64,000 bases of DNA. Source: Spirodela intermedia (Eukaryota > Streptophyta > Magnoliopsida > Alismatales > Araceae). Position 1 is the first letter of the stretch. Each line of letters opens with the position of its first letter. The notes under the pieces are model-generated. The model saw nothing but the letters and a program-made list of their open reading frames with translations. It did not search any database and had not been told where the DNA came from. Below, piece after piece: positions 25,901 to 38,904 of the stretch. A program made the translations under genes and the position numbers. The stretch lies in assembly GCA_902729315.2 (NCBI GenBank), contig LR746271.1:776001-840000 (forward strand). The letters run 5' to 3'.

Positions 25901-27293
25901 CTTTTCCCTTCAAGAGACATAGCAAAAAAATAAAAACATACATTTTTCAAATTTTAAGCAGAAAACACAACTTAGAGATAAAATAAAAGTCAACATCCGA
26001 CAACATTTCGTAACAAGAAAACACAATTAATAAGCAGTAGTTGTGGTAGCTACAGCTTCTGCCACTAGAAAATAAGAAGCCAACTTCTTCTCCCAACAGG
26101 CTTTAGGGATTTTTGGGAAGGCGCGGACAATAGAAAATCACAGCTGAAAAGAGGAGAATGTGAGGGTTTTTGCAGACAATAATGGCTTTCAGTCAGTGAG
26201 CGATGGATTAAGAAAAAAGACCCACAGAGGATCCAGGATCAGTAAGGCACAATGTACAGGATACCAAGAAGGATGTTATTTGGTCAAGAGTTCCTGGAGT
26301 GCAATATAATGCATACAACGTATTATGAGCTGCGGAAAAAAATTGTGCTAAGAAGATTTACATGCAATTACTTCCTTATAAGATTTAGTTTGATAAAAAA
26401 AATATTGTTAGATATCGAAGAGGCATTCGTCACATATGGATATGTTTTGCCTTTGTGAGCTTTTTCAGACGTAATATTGAAAGTAAATATCGATGAACCC
26501 ACAGTATGTTTTAACAAACCCAGAAGCAATGTTTGTATGCTTAGAATTGGCGTTCACCACCTAGAATTTATAGGAATGAGGCAAGAAAATATCCACCTTG
26601 TAATCGAGAACAATTGGCATAGATTGCCAAGAAAATATCAGAACACTGTTTATCAGCAGAAGTTTATTGCCTGGGACCGACTACCAGGATTTTTTCCTCT
26701 ATATCTTATTCCCTGAGTTGAGAAAAGGGGATGATTAGTCGACTACTGACTCGAAAGCCAAATCCTTGAAACAGAGAAAGTTGAATTTTGAACATAGTTA
26801 TACGCAGACGAGACGATATTGAGCCGGAACAGAGATAATTACTACTGAGCGGATGTGCATTTGATGCAATCGAAATTCTCTTTATCCTTGGCTATGTTGA
26901 GGCCTTCACTGGTACGTCTCCACTGTTCTCTATGAATGACATGATTTAGAACACTGACCGGGTAATCATATACGGAAGTATAAATTTTCGGTCAATACGT
27001 CACTTCTAAGAACATGGGTTAGTGCCTCTTCGGCCAGTCCCTTGTAGGCCATTAGTACCGCCACACGGCACAGAAGATACCACCCAAAAACTAACGCACA
27101 CACCGAGCAGAAGCATAGGAGATATGTTAATCTGTCGAGGTTGGAGGTTAGGGGACGCAAGAGAGAGAGATAGGAGAGCTACCTCCGGCCCGTACACGTC
27201 GTAAAAGGCGGAACCCGAACGATTGCCACCTTTGTTGTCCGCCTGGAAGTTAGGGCTTTGAGGCCCATCCCGCTGCCGGCCGGAGGAACCCAT
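16955..27293 (-). CDS. SDN5: Small RNA degrading nuclease 5-like DEDDh 3'-5' exonuclease
   Basis: Fourteen exons join in phase: 27293-27183, 25907-25851, 25705-25640, 23248-23115, 22940-22834, 21902-21777, 21701-21625, 20897-20838, 20723-20668, 19618-19558, 18981-18717, 18308-18127, 18031-17742 and 17078-16955. They encode 571 residues, close to Arabidopsis SDN5. The exonuclease domain shows all DEDDh residues: D223 and E225 in ILAVDCEM, D306 in [12 protein letters not shown]354 and D359 in [31 protein letters not shown] and [18 protein letters not shown] lie between them. The N-terminal half carries the SDN5-type region ([21 protein letters not shown]). The C terminus ends in [12 protein letters not shown] family enzymes trim short single-stranded RNAs, including miRNAs, from the 3' end; a role for this protein is inferred from homology. 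Introns are AT-rich and up to 2.4 kb long. Confidence 0.9.
17135..17246. repeat. (CT)n/(CA)n microsatellite in SDN5-like last intron
   Basis: A long CT run with single-base breaks changes to CA near 17233. It lies in the intron between the last two exons (17079-17741). Its Arg/Glu and Ser/Leu ORFs are artefacts. Two direct GAGTTGACTCAG units near 17347-17372 lie in the same intron. Confidence 0.95.
19921..19999. repeat. (GA)n and (GGGA)n microsatellite in intron
   Basis: GA repeats followed by GGGAGGGAGGGA at about 19978-19998, in the intron between exons 9 and 10 of the exonuclease gene. Confidence 0.9.
21100..21225 (-). mobile_element. tRNA-derived SINE-like insert in intron
   Basis: On the minus strand a box-A-like TAGGAGCAGTTGG (21211-21199) precedes a box-B-like GGGTTCAATTCTT (21174-21162) at tRNA-like spacing. 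The downstream phrase CTTGGGGAAGTGAGTTGCAG resembles plant SINE bodies. It sits in the intron between exons 7 and 8 of the exonuclease gene, in the same orientation as the gene. No clear target duplication was found, and the 5' and 3' limits are approximate. A tRNA pseudogene is the alternative. Confidence 0.45.
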
Positions 27294-28100
27294 CCTCTCC
27301 CAGCCCGACGCCTCTCCCGAACGACTGTACCTGCCTCTACATATTAGAGCGCAAGCTACCGGGCCTAGAAACCACCCAGCAGACGAAGTCGGTCATGACA
27401 GGGGAGGAGGATTTACAGTAGCACGCGGAAGGCCAGGGTTTAGATGGCCACCCAGTTTGTTTCTAGGTGAAGGAATATTCTTACTCCTGTCCCTTAAAAG
27501 CTGCGAATTTTATGATAATGCCCTTTAATTGTGAGGGCTAATGGCCGATGTCATGGAGTAAAAATTCCGCTTGCTCTCAATAGCTCAATACGTCCGCTAT
27601 TTATTGATGAGAATCCATATTTGGAAGAGGAACATTTACCTCATTGGACAGATGGGTATGAAAGAATGTGAACTCGGTTTGTGCTGCTACACACTGCATG
27701 GATCCCTTATTAGTCTCATGGCAACAATGTTAATCCACTCGTGAATCCAAGATTGTAAATCCATTCCCAAATCTAAGATCCACTAAGTTAGGGGGTTTAC
27801 ATATTGATCAGGGAGTTTTAGTTGAGATATTTGTTCATGAGCATCTCAAACTAAAATAGATGTATATTGTGTTCTCACACTTCATTCTTTGTAAGATTTC
27901 TCTTTTAGTTCACTAAGAAGGAGATGTGACAATTTTTGTGAAATCATCTTTCATGGTTGACTTTTTTACGTCTATAAATGACCTCATATTTGGTAATGAA
28001 GTTGTTACACACTATTAGTGGTGCTCATTGAGGATGATTTTACTATTGGTCCACCTCATCAGCCTAGTACGCTTTAAAACATTGAGATGTAAAAGATTTA
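27294..28100. other. Upstream region of SDN5-like gene, no gene seen
   Basis: Contains the presumed promoter and leader of the exonuclease gene. The first 150 bases are GC-rich, then AT-rich DNA begins. No TATA box convincing enough to report and no coding exon was seen. Confidence 0.45.
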
Positions 28101-28103
28101 GTA

Positions 28104-30010
28104 GATCATCAATGTTTTTATTCGGTAGAGGGAAGATGTCATGCAAGCTCATAGTGTCAGCAATGTTCTCATGACATTTTTGTATAACTCAATACTGAAT
28201 CACAACAAGATAATCACTAGTATTAAATTTCACTGTGTTGATATCAATTACATTTTTGTACAACCCAATATTAAATCACAGCAAAATAGTCACTAACATT
28301 AAATTTCACTGTGTTGACATCAATTCTCATAGTGGATCATCAATGTTTTTATTAGGTTGAAATAAGATGTCATTCAGCCTCATAGTATCACTTGGTCCTC
28401 ATGACATTTTTGTACAACCCAACATTGAATCACAACAAGATAGTCACTAACATTAAATTTCACTTTGTGTTGATAGCAATTCTCATAATAGATTGGAATA
28501 TTAGAGTATTGAGGATCTTACAAGAGTTATACAAGGAGTATTTGAGCACAAAAGAATTACTTAAAATAGGGAGAGAGATCTACAACCTTGAGAAAGGAAG
28601 ATTATGTTATGTTAGATGGTTAACTTAATATTGAAACTAATATGTAAACTTTCACAAGTGCAATAACATGTTGCCAAAAAGAACATTGAAAAACAAGATC
28701 AAGGAGATAGAAAATGCATACGTAAAGTTTCACAAGGACACAAGATCGAGAAACATGGAAGTGTCAAAAGAAGACCACGATCATGAGGAATTTAGGAGGA
28801 ATGAGACACAAAATTAATTGCTAAAACTCAGTTGATGTCAAAATACATATTAAAGAGACTGATGAGACGAGAAATATTGATCATGAAACGAAAATAAGAG
28901 TTTCAATGGATTAACTATCAATGTTGAGAGGATAGCAAAAAAGGATCACAAAGAAAGAGTCACAAAAAATAAAATAAGAGAAAGAACAACCACAAATGCA
29001 AGCAAACAGCATATCAGATATTGTAGTAGAAAGAATGAGTAAGAATTATACAAGCCTAAATTTATCACATACCTCTTAATGGGGGAAAGTCTAAGGTAGG
29101 AGGTGATGGTATTTAATAGTATCATCATTACTTAGATTAATTTGATTATTTTCATTGTCTATGGTTGAGAATAATTAACGCCCAAGAACTTAGAGGAAAG
29201 AGTGGTTCTTGATGCAGGGTTAACAAGATAAGATCAGGGTAGAGACAAAAGCATCATGTTGGAACACCATAGAACCAAGGTCAAATAAAGAATGAAAAGT
29301 TCTTAAGAAAAGGAATCCAAGAGGGTGCTTGCAAAGCATCAATTATCTAGACAAAAGGAGGAAACGAGACTTCAAAGTACCAAAAATTGTCTAACAAGAG
29401 AAGGATGATTGTCAATCCAAAATGGAGAACTTCTCAGCATCATGGACATACTCCCACTTTAAATGCATGATGCCTTAAATGCAATGTATCCCACTAGATA
29501 ATTAAGGTTAGGTCTAATACCTCTAAGTAGTAGATGTGTTGTAGTTAGAGAGAAGGAAGGTTAGGCACCATATGTAACCTTTCTAGTATTATTAAATATT
29601 TATTATTTATGAAAAAATATTAAATTTCACTACGTTGACAATAATTCTCATAGTAGATCATCAATGTTTTGATTTGGCTGAAATAGTATATCATTCAACC
29701 TTATAGTGTCACTTTGTCCTCATGACATTTTTGTACAACCTGATAGTGAATCACAACAAGATAATCCTTGACATTAAATTTCACTTTGTGTTGATAAGAA
29801 TTCTCATAGTGGATCATCAATGTTTTTATTATGTTGAATTAATATGTCATTTAACCTTATAGTCTGACTCTATCCTTATTGATTTACAATAAAATAGTCA
29901 TTAACATTAAATTTCACTACATTGACAGCAATTCTCATAGTAGATCATCAATATTTTTCTTAGGTTAAGTTAATATGTCATTCAACCTCATAATAGAACA
30001 TCAATATTTT
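28104..30010. repeat. Satellite-like diverged repeats, unit about 130-156 bp, in two blocks
   Basis: The word GATCATCAATGTTTTTATT recurs near 28104, 28335, 29656, 29812 and 29943. Each copy is followed by GTCATTCARCCTCATAGT, CATGACATTTTTGTACAACC, AATCACAACAAGATAGTCAC and CATTAAATTTCACT. Spacing is 156 and 131 bp in the second block. The first block (28104-28490) contains an extra half unit. A 1.1-kb stretch without the repeat (28490-29605) separates the blocks. No coding capacity is seen. Confidence 0.75.
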
Positions 30011-30440
30011 TTTATATTCACTATGGAGGTTGTTAGTCAAACGAGTGGCAATAGTAAATGTAATGGAGATTATGGAGGTGATTAAGAGAGATGAATCATT
30101 AATTCTAAAATCTTAAATATAATACTAAATTGAGAAGAATATATACCCTCTTGGTCAAGAAGAGTCTTATATGAATAGAGATAACACACATAAATGACCA
30201 AGGCTCATGCAAGGTGAAGGAATCAAGTGAGCTCTATCTTAATCTCATAATAAATGAGTTTGAGAAGTCCATTTTTTGTCACAAAATTACGGCTCAATTA
30301 AATTTTGATAGGCCTATGAAGCTGAAGAATGGTGGTGCATATGGGTCAAAAGTGATAAATGGGCAAATATCTTTCTTTGCATTCATTATGGGCCTAAACA
30401 TGACTAATGGGTCGTGTGAAGCCCATAAAGAAGGAAATGT

Positions 30441-30636
30441 GTATTATGTCGGTCCTAGCTTGAGGTAGACATCGATAGGAGGGAATCGCTCAATTCCAAG
30501 TTGCTGCATGCGAAATGAAAAAAACACAAATTAGAATGAAAAGAAAACCCTTGATTTGTTTCATACAAAAGTGAGTGTTTATACACTAGTTGACATGTGT
30601 TCCCACTCATGTGTGAAGTAACTTTAAGACCTAAGA
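30441..30636 (-). repeat. 3' LTR of the copia element
   Basis: Matches 35042-35240 across its length, with shared words such as CTTGAGGTAGACA, GAGTGTTTATACACTAGTT and CAYGTGTTCYCACTCA. Many substitutions separate the two copies. The ends are not clean TG...CA, so limits are good to a few bases. Confidence 0.75.
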
Positions 30637-30650
30637 CTCCCCCTTAAGAT
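30637..30650 (-). other. Polypurine tract of the copia element
   Basis: The minus strand reads TTAAGGGGGAG immediately before the 3' LTR. This is the usual purine run that primes plus-strand synthesis in copia elements. Confidence 0.65.
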
Positions 30651-33600
30651 GTGCTATAAATATTTTTAACAATCATCTTAGACATCAAGAAGGATAAATG
30701 AGGATAGGAAAGATGTTTAGTAAAAGCATATGCCAACTAATAATTAGAATGAACATAAAGTAGTTTGATGATGCCATCAACCACTTTCTCATAGATGAAA
30801 TGGCAATCTATTTAGATATGCATGGTGCACTCATGGAAGGTAGAATTTGAGGCAATATGTATAGTTGTTTGATTATCACAAAATATAAAAGTGACGAAAT
30901 ATGCACTTGGATGCAAAGATCACATAACAGTTGTTGGATCCATCTGATCTCGACAATTATTATAGCTAATTAATGGTACTCAACTTCAATAGATGATTGG
31001 AAAGTGTTGTTTGTTTCTTTACCTTTCATAAGACAAAAGAATCTCCAAGTACAAAAGCCAATAATTGATTTTTGAGGGTCAAGACATACTACCCAATTTG
31101 CATAAATAAGCTTGAATTTGTAGATATGATAAAGTTGAAAAGAATATCTCTTGACCTAGAGCTGACTTCAAATAATGAAGAACATGGTATACAACATATA
31201 TGTGAGGAATTCGAGGTTGAGCCATAAATTGACTTAATTTGTGTACTGCAAATGTAATATCCAAACGTGAAAGAGTTAGATATGAAAAATAGTCAATCAA
31301 TCAATAGTTTTAAGTAACATCATCAAGTAATTGTCTGAAGTAGCAATGAGTTTTAAGCGATGATCTATAGGAGTCAATGTCGATTTCCATCTAAAACTTT
31401 TAATAATTATACAGTATAATGTCGCTGAAATATTATAATGTTTGTGGTGGAGCCTGTAATTTCTAATCTCAAAAGATACCTCAATGTGTCAAGATCTTAG
31501 AGCTTAAATTGTGAATGTAAGAAATTTTCAAATCATCAATGATAAAAACAGATGGTCCTACTAATATGAATCATCAACATAAACTAGTAAAGTAATAAAT
31601 GTAAGTCCTTACCTTTTAGTGAAGATAAAATAATCAAATTTATATTGTGAAAATCTATATTGAAGCAATAAAATAGATAATTTAGAGTATCATTGCCTAA
31701 AAGTTTGCTGAAGTCCATAAATAGATTTATGTAATTTGTAAATGAACTTACCATTTTGAGAATGAGACTCTCCCTCACGAGAAGGACCCAAAGCAAGATC
31801 CATATAAACTTCTTCCTAACAGATCACCATGTAGAAAAGCATTATTAATATCTAATTGAACAAGATATCATTTATTACATGTAGCAAAAACTAATAATAG
31901 TTTGATGGTAACAACCTTTGCAATATGAGAGTAAGTTTCAAGGAAACTCACTCTCTCTTATTGTGTATATCATTTTACAATAATGTGAGATTTGTGTCAT
32001 TCAATGGAATTATTAGAATTATATTTAATCTTATAGATCAATCTACATCTAATTGTGTGTTTCCCTACTAGTAACTAGGCAAGTGATTATGTATTGTTTT
32101 CTATCATGGTATTGCCTCTTGCCATTAAGGAAATTTAATATCTTCGTAATAAAAGCGAGGCTTATAATTAGAGGAGATTTTTAGTGCAAGATGTTTGTAT
32201 GATAATGATAATAAATCATATGAAAGGTAATTAGATAGAGAATATGGATGAATCTAATAGGATAGGTTATTGTGGGAGAAAATATGGGTTGTGTCATTAC
32301 AATTGAAAATTTTGGAGATAAGAAGATGGTTTGTTGATACAACTGGATTTTTGAGTTAGTAAAAGTAAAGACGATTAGGGTGACATAGGGTTTGTAGGTT
32401 GAATATTGTATTCTTCAAGTATAATTTCATGTTCAATCTGTGAAATAATTAGATGTGAAAACTAATCATTAGTATTGTCCAAAGAACAAATGATTGGAAT
32501 GAAATGTATATTCATAAAAAATAATATATCGTAAGATTAAAATATCTTTGTTTTATGATTATATGACTTTTAATTCTTATTAGATATCTAATGAGTACAT
32601 ATTTTGTTGCATGACGAAAAAAATTATGTCGGTGTGATGATAGAGTAGATGCAGATGAAAAGGCTAAATAGCCTAATACACGAAAAAAAAAATCAATAGA
32701 CCTCATATGTAATAATTCATTTTGAACTTTTATTGTGTAACATTGGAGTAGGAATGAGATTAATAATAAATGTGATTGAGAGTATACAATTAAACCAAAG
32801 TTATGTTGGAATTTGAGGCTGAAATAATAAGCCCTTGACACATTCAATAAATGTTAATACTTTCATTCAACTACTAAATTATGTTAATGAAATTCCACGT
32901 GAGAAAATTAATGTAATACCACATGTTTATTGAAAATTTTAGTGGATTAAAGTTATTTTGTGTTATATGATATAATTTTTTTAATATTGCATCTATATTG
33001 AGTATGAATCATTTTAAAGAATTTGAGATTGATATATCTGACTTATGATTTTTGCTTCATAAGGTGACTCAAATGAAATGGCTATAGTCATCCAGAAGTA
33101 TAAGTATTGATGTACAAAGTGACTGATAACATGGAAGGAGCCTCAAATATCATAATGTATTTGGTTAAAAGAATTTTCAAAAATATTCTTATGTCTAACA
33201 AAAGGCAAATATTTTTGTTTTGAACATTCACAAATATAACATGACTTGGTCTCATGAGGACTAACAAAAGACAAACAAGGTTTTATCACATCAAAAACTC
33301 TTGTAGAAAGATGTCACAACCTTTGTGCCACACTTGACTTGAGATGTTGTTTCATTAAAGTTTGATTCATTTTGCTATCAATCAAAGGAACTAAACTTGT
33401 TGACTCCAAAATACAAAGATCATCAATTCTTCCATCCTTGTCAATTATTATCTTACAAGAGGCATATTGAATCATAAAATGGTGAGAAAAAAATCAATAT
33501 AAACTTGTGACTCTATTGTTATCACACTCACAAAAAGTAGATTGAACTTAAATTGAGGCACAAATAAGGTATAGAGCCAATTGTAGATTTAATTTCACAT

Positions 33601-35030
33601 CACCTTGTTAATTGATTGATATGTGGGTACTATTAAGCAATGTGACTTGAATTTTATATTCATCGTAATGAGACGAAAGCATTTATATTCAAACAAATAT
33701 ATCTTGATGCTCTAGGGTCAATTACTTAATGATCATTTGTGGATATAATGAGATCCAATGAAATCAAAAAGTAAGTACCTATGGAATATACTTCTGAGGT
33801 AGCTTCTTGTTTGCTAAAAACTATCAGAGAGTAAGCTAAATGTGTAGACAACATAGACATTAGTTGATTTTGAGTAGAGGTTAAATCTTTTAGTAAGCTT
33901 CTAATATCTCTAACATTTTGTGGTTGATTATTAAAGTTTAAACTTGAGGAAATTTGATTGGTATTAACCTCACAACATCTGAATTTTAGTTTATACCTTA
34001 GCTTTTGGATAATTATGTAACATGTAACATTTGTCCACAATTTATCCTCTAAAATTGTAGTGTAAAGTATGTCTTTTTTCTGTGTCTAATATGGTTTGAA
34101 ATTTTCTGAAGTCCTAGGATTTGTTTCGCAAACAAATCTCATGATGTTAAATAAATCAACTACATGTTTGACATTAATCTATCGATGACATTCATATTGA
34201 GATTCAAGATAAGAGACCTTGTTTGTAGGTGGTAGTGGATCAATGAGTAAAATTTGAGCTTGAATATGAGAAAAATAATGATTTAGTCTATCAAGAATGC
34301 CATAACATGGTCTTGTTCTTTTGCCCCCACAAGAATATGTAGACGGTTAGTTATTTAACTCTTCCCAAATTATTTTCAACTTGGTGAAATATACTACAAT
34401 ATTTTGTAGATTCATTAGATCACATCATAATTGAAAAATCTTCGGTCCATTACAATGATGATACCTATCTCTAAGATATTTTCATTTTCATATTTTGTAT
34501 ATGCATAAATGTTGATAACTAATATCTCACAAGAAACAAAATTTAATATCCAAGAAATGACTATATTATCATTCATGTCCCAAGTTGAGAATAATGTAGC
34601 ATCTTCATTCTTTGGTTTGAGAATTGATCCATCAATAAATCTTATCTTATTTTTCACTAAAAGCACTACAACCATATCACGATACCATGATGCATAATTA
34701 TCTCATGTTATTTGTTGAGAGAGACTACGATCAATTCAGGACAATCAGAATGATGTAGAAAATAAGTGCCTAACATATTATCTGCAAAGGCTTTATTCAA
34801 AGCCGATCTTGATGTATCTATGGGTTGTACTATCATTATAAGATATGAAATTACAATGATTATTTGTGGATCTTGACATATCTTGTTGACGTAAAGACAA
34901 CATCAACCATGATATGAACTAATCTTAGTCAATTACGATAAAAGAAAATGTAGAGAACTCAACTCATTGTTTCTTAGACTAGTGTGAAGGTACATCACAT
35001 CAACTAGAAATAGAAATAAGTAGCTCACAT

Positions 35031-35042
35031 GCTCTAATAACA
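35031..35042 (-). other. Primer binding site of the copia element
   Basis: The minus strand reads TGTTATTAGAGC just inside the 5' LTR. Ten of twelve bases fit TGGTATCAGAGC, the site complementary to the initiator methionine tRNA used by most plant copia elements. Two mismatches fit a decayed element. Confidence 0.65.
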
Positions 35043-35240
35043 TATTACGTCAGTCTTGACTTGAGGTAGACACTAGAGGGAGGGAATTGCTTGATTCCAA
35101 GCTAGTTAGTGCCTGTGAAAAGAAAAAGGAGCAAAACATAGTAGAAAGAAAACCCTCAATTCATTTCATACAGACAATGAGTGTTTATACACTAGTTTAC
35201 ACGTGTTCTCACTCACATGGGTAGTAACCTAAGACCAAAG
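35042..35240 (-). repeat. 5' LTR of the copia element
   Basis: The counterpart of 30441-30636 in direct orientation. It lies about 360 bp from the start codon of ndhO, so it is close to that gene's promoter. Confidence 0.75.
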
Positions 35241-35598
35241 AATGTGGAAGGATTTTATTTTTTACCAGGCCTAAATCAGGCCCACTAATTACCCAATCAG
35301 GCCGATTGGGGATTTCTTTTGAAAGCTATTTTCTCCGCCCAGTCCAGAAAACCCATTATTGGGCTAATGGGCCGATTGAGAGCGCCTATAATATTTTAAT
35401 ATTTTGAATAACGAGTGGCTACACTTTCACACGTATGGATTATGGAATGGGCCGTTTGGAAAGCGCGGGATCTGAAGAGAGAGAGAGAGAGAGAGAGAGA
35501 CCCATCACTTGATCATATCGGCAACAGAGAGGCCCCCGGCGGAGGAGCTCCCACAGATCTCCCGCGCCATCGCCGCACCGCCGGTGGCTACTCTATCG

Positions 35599-37514
35599 AT
35601 GGCTTCTCTCAGCTTTTTTCCCTGTACAGGCCTCTCCGACCTTCCCTCCACCAGCGCTGCTCCGTTTCGTCGAAGGACGCTGACGAAGAAATGCCCTTCC
35701 CGGTCACGCTGCGTGAGGGCTGCGGCTTCCCCCGCCCAGGAGAACGGAGAAAAGCCTGCTCAGGTCCCTCAGGAAAAGTCGGCCTCGTCTCCTCCCGCCA
35801 CTCGTTCGAAGAAACCTGTCTACTCGAGTACGTAGGCTGGCTGCATCTCTAGTACCACTTCGGCAGTTAAACCCCAATAATATGTTCTCATTCGGTGAAT
35901 TCTAAGAATTTTTCATTCACTTGATCCCTTTTTCAAACCTGCTTCTGCGGGTATTTTTTTGAACGGCTCTTTCATTGTTTGATCACAGTGAAGAAGGGAC
36001 AGATTGTGAGAGTGGACAAGGAGAAATATCTCAACAGTATCAATGTAAGCACGAGAATCAATGAGGAACCTTGTACTTAATATTTTCATGTTACTATAAA
36101 CGACGATATGCTTGAGTTTTCTTCTTTCCTTTTAGGCGTTTTCGTAAATGTGGGGGACCCGGACTTGTTATTTCATGAAAAACACAACTGACTCGGAAAA
36201 TTCATTCAGAAATCTTAAAATTTACGCAAAAATTATCTTAGATTTTAGGGAACCAGGTCGGTGAATGGAGTATCCAAATCATTTCTTCAAATTTCTCCCA
36301 ATTTTGTGAAGTAGAGAACATATAGTTTGAAAATTGAGGGCATATTAGTTTCTCACGTGTGATTCTATGCTTAACACACAGAATAAGTGAATAATCATCA
36401 GGGTGAATTCTGAGAATTCTTAGAGTTGGGAATATCTTTTGAGGATGACAGCGCCATGTCTGGCTACCTTTGAAGCATCTGTATGGCCTGTGGTCCTGAA
36501 AACCGATATCGTAAAGACTTGGGCTATTTTCTCTGTGACTTTGTCAAACTATCTTTTTTTTCTGTTAGACGCGATTGATTCCCCTCAATGAACGAACCAA
36601 TTCATGAGAATCATAAAGAGCTCTCAGATGAAGCTAACAAATGTGTCAACCTGAATTTCAAGTGTTGAAGAGTCTGATGTCTTCACAGACTGATAGAGCG
36701 TGAATTTTTTCTACAAGGGTTCTGTGTGTTCATGGATTCCCCACATAGTTATAATAAATGGGGGAATGTTAACTTTCAAAGAATCCTTCCTAGGCAAGAA
36801 AAACTCACTTCATTCCGAGAAGAGTGGTCAGTATACTCATTACCATAAACCAGTTTTGAGTCACCAAATGACCGGGTGATATGGCAATGCTGGATGCAAA
36901 CCTCATTATTTCTCCATGGTTGCCACGCTGTCATCGAAAATGTGGTCGATATTGGACAAATCTCACCCCAACGATCAGCCAAGGATCTGAATTGCATATG
37001 TTTTCTTTTGCTGCCAGGTTCTGCATCGTCCTAATATCTTGATGCTTCAACCAAAGCATAAACCTTGGATGAAACTGAGTAAATGAGAGCAAAGAGAGAA
37101 TGAGTTGATATAATAGAGTTGATATCTCATGTTTTATTTATTCTTGTACCCAAGTCTAGAATGATCTGATCACTGATTAACAAGGGTATAAATGTATTCA
37201 TTTCAGTATTTGTCCGTTGGGCATCCACCATACTTCAAAGGCTTGGATTATATATATGAAGACCGTGGTGAGGTGATCAATTCTAGAGGTCGAATCCGTG
37301 AAGTGACATGTGCAGAGATTTAACAGTTATTGTTCTCAAGAAAAAATTATATGCATGCTATATTGGCATTTTCGTGGCAACATTTTCGTCAAGTATCAAT
37401 CTGTTGTCACATTCTCCGCCTCATGTAGTTTGTCTTCTTGTTGGCAACTAGGTACTGGACCTCAAAATCTTTGAGACAGGGGAGTATGCCCTCGTAAGTC
37501 TCCTTATCTCTTTC

Positions 37515-37586
<72 letters not shown>

Positions 37587-38904
37587 CTTACCTAATATAC
37601 GGCTCTGATACGCTTCACCATTGAAGGATCTAGATAACTAGGCATTTTCCATTATTATAGTAATTTTCCGTTGAATAACAGCTGATTGTGCTCAACAGCA
37701 AAAAATTAACTGTAACAATGGATAAGGATGAATCTTTGACAACTGGGTTTATACGAACTACTTGGGGTTCACCCTTCAGTAACGACAACATATTTGGAGT
37801 ATGAGTGACATATTTAAGCTTCACATGTGGTTAATTCGCTTAAGTGATCATTTTTAGAACTATGTGATCTGCTCGAAAATCCTGGGAACAGGCGATTTCT
37901 TAATGGTTCTTGTGTGCCTTCGTGGAAAAAGTGATTTAATGATCTAAATAATTGAATACGGAATAATTAAAAAATTTGCAGCACTCAATTATTGTGCTTT
38001 TTGGGCATGATCGGACCTCGACAATGCAAAACCCTATGCAGGTAAATATTTTGATCGAGATATTGTGTTTCAATTGTTTCCAATAAGTCAACGTAGTGAT
38101 GACCGCAAAACTGGGCAAAGTCAACTTGTGGAGAACCAATTTGTCAAAACTAGAAATTCTATGGAATTTAGTGAGATCAATCTATATCAATGTATGGTAA
38201 TAAACGCATATCATGAATGATCTGAATAATTCCTGACCTTTTTACTGGCTTTCTTGAAGAAAAAAAAATTGAACCATTTTGATAAAACTGTTCCACAAGC
38301 GAGTTCCTCAGCAGGCCAAAGAATCTTATCTGTATTTTCTCTCTACAACCAGATTGCGTGGGTTGGAATACCTACTGCACCTGCCTGGCTTCCAACGGAC
38401 ATGCTTATTAAGGTAAGGTGTAAGAAGTAAGCCCTTTTTTGGTTATTTACTTCACCTCTGGACCAGTTCATCATTCTTTGTGAGCACTGTGAGCCCTTTT
38501 TCTTGATCTGGGTGTGTATTTTTCCCTTGTGGGGCATCGACATTTAATAGGCGGCCAGAATGGTTGGGTGGGAGCTCCATATCGTTCCTTTTTTAGTATT
38601 TTCATGCCACGAAGGAGCTACCACTGTAGGAATCATGACCTGGCCATCTCTTTCCATAGGAGAACTGATGCTACCCTTGAGGATTCTTCACCTTGATCAT
38701 TTCACCTTTGACCCTCTCTGGCAGCCCACTTCCACCGGCGGCGGCTGCTCTCATAAACAACCCCCCCCCCTTGCTCGACCCCATTTTCTAAAAGTCAACT
38801 GTGCATCGTGATGCTCCATCATCTTGGGGTATAATCTGGCTGAAGCTTTCCTGTTTTGGTATGGCCCGTTGCAGTCAGAGAAGCTGAATTATGAAAGAAT
38901 GTGA
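35599..38904 (+). CDS. ndhO: NAD(P)H dehydrogenase-like complex subunit O, chloroplastic
   Basis: Six exons in phase: 35599-35827, 35989-36044, 37207-37272, 37452-37493, 38353-38412 and 38875-38904, giving 160 residues. The first exon encodes a Ser/Thr/Arg-rich plastid transit region (MASLSFFPCTGLSDLPSTSA). The conserved mature part follows: MKKGQIVRVDKEKYLNSIN, YLSVGHPPYFKGLDYIYEDR, VLDLKIFETGEYAL, IAWVGIPTAPAWLPTDMLIK and SEKLNYERM. This is the NdhO signature. NdhO is a nuclear-encoded stromal-side subunit of the thylakoid NDH complex, which works in cyclic electron flow around photosystem I. The start at 35599 was chosen because it begins the transit peptide; an upstream in-frame ATG at 35509 would add 30 residues. 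Intron 4 contains a long TG repeat. Confidence 0.95.
37518..37586. repeat. (TG)n microsatellite in ndhO intron 4
   Basis: About 34 TG units, essentially perfect. It starts about 25 bases after the donor site of exon 4. Confidence 0.97.

Larger units (their letters stand above)
30441..35240 (-). mobile_element. Degenerate Ty1/copia LTR retrotransposon
   Basis: The element runs on the minus strand and is bounded by two diverged direct repeats of about 195-199 bp. Reading on the minus strand, traces appear in copia order: a gag-like region at 34675-34415 (KNKIRFIDGSILKP), reverse transcriptase words at 31860-31660 (KSIYGL) and at 31300-31079 (LDITFAVHKLSQFMAQPR), then a stop-riddled RNase H region at about 31078-30700. 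Frames are broken by many stops and shifts, and no integrase could be pointed to with confidence. The primer site and polypurine tract are recognisable. AATGT occurs next to both ends (30436-30440 and 35241-35245), a possible 5-bp target duplication. LTR divergence and broken frames mean it is old and cannot move by itself. Confidence 0.85.

Noticed and set aside
26252-26716. Plus-strand ORFs of 68 and 79 codons
   Set aside because: They lie in intron 1 of the SDN5-like gene on the other strand and show no recognisable motif.
38514-38811. Plus-strand ORFs between ndhO exons 5 and 6
   Set aside because: They lie inside the ndhO intron, and the exons on both sides join in phase without them.
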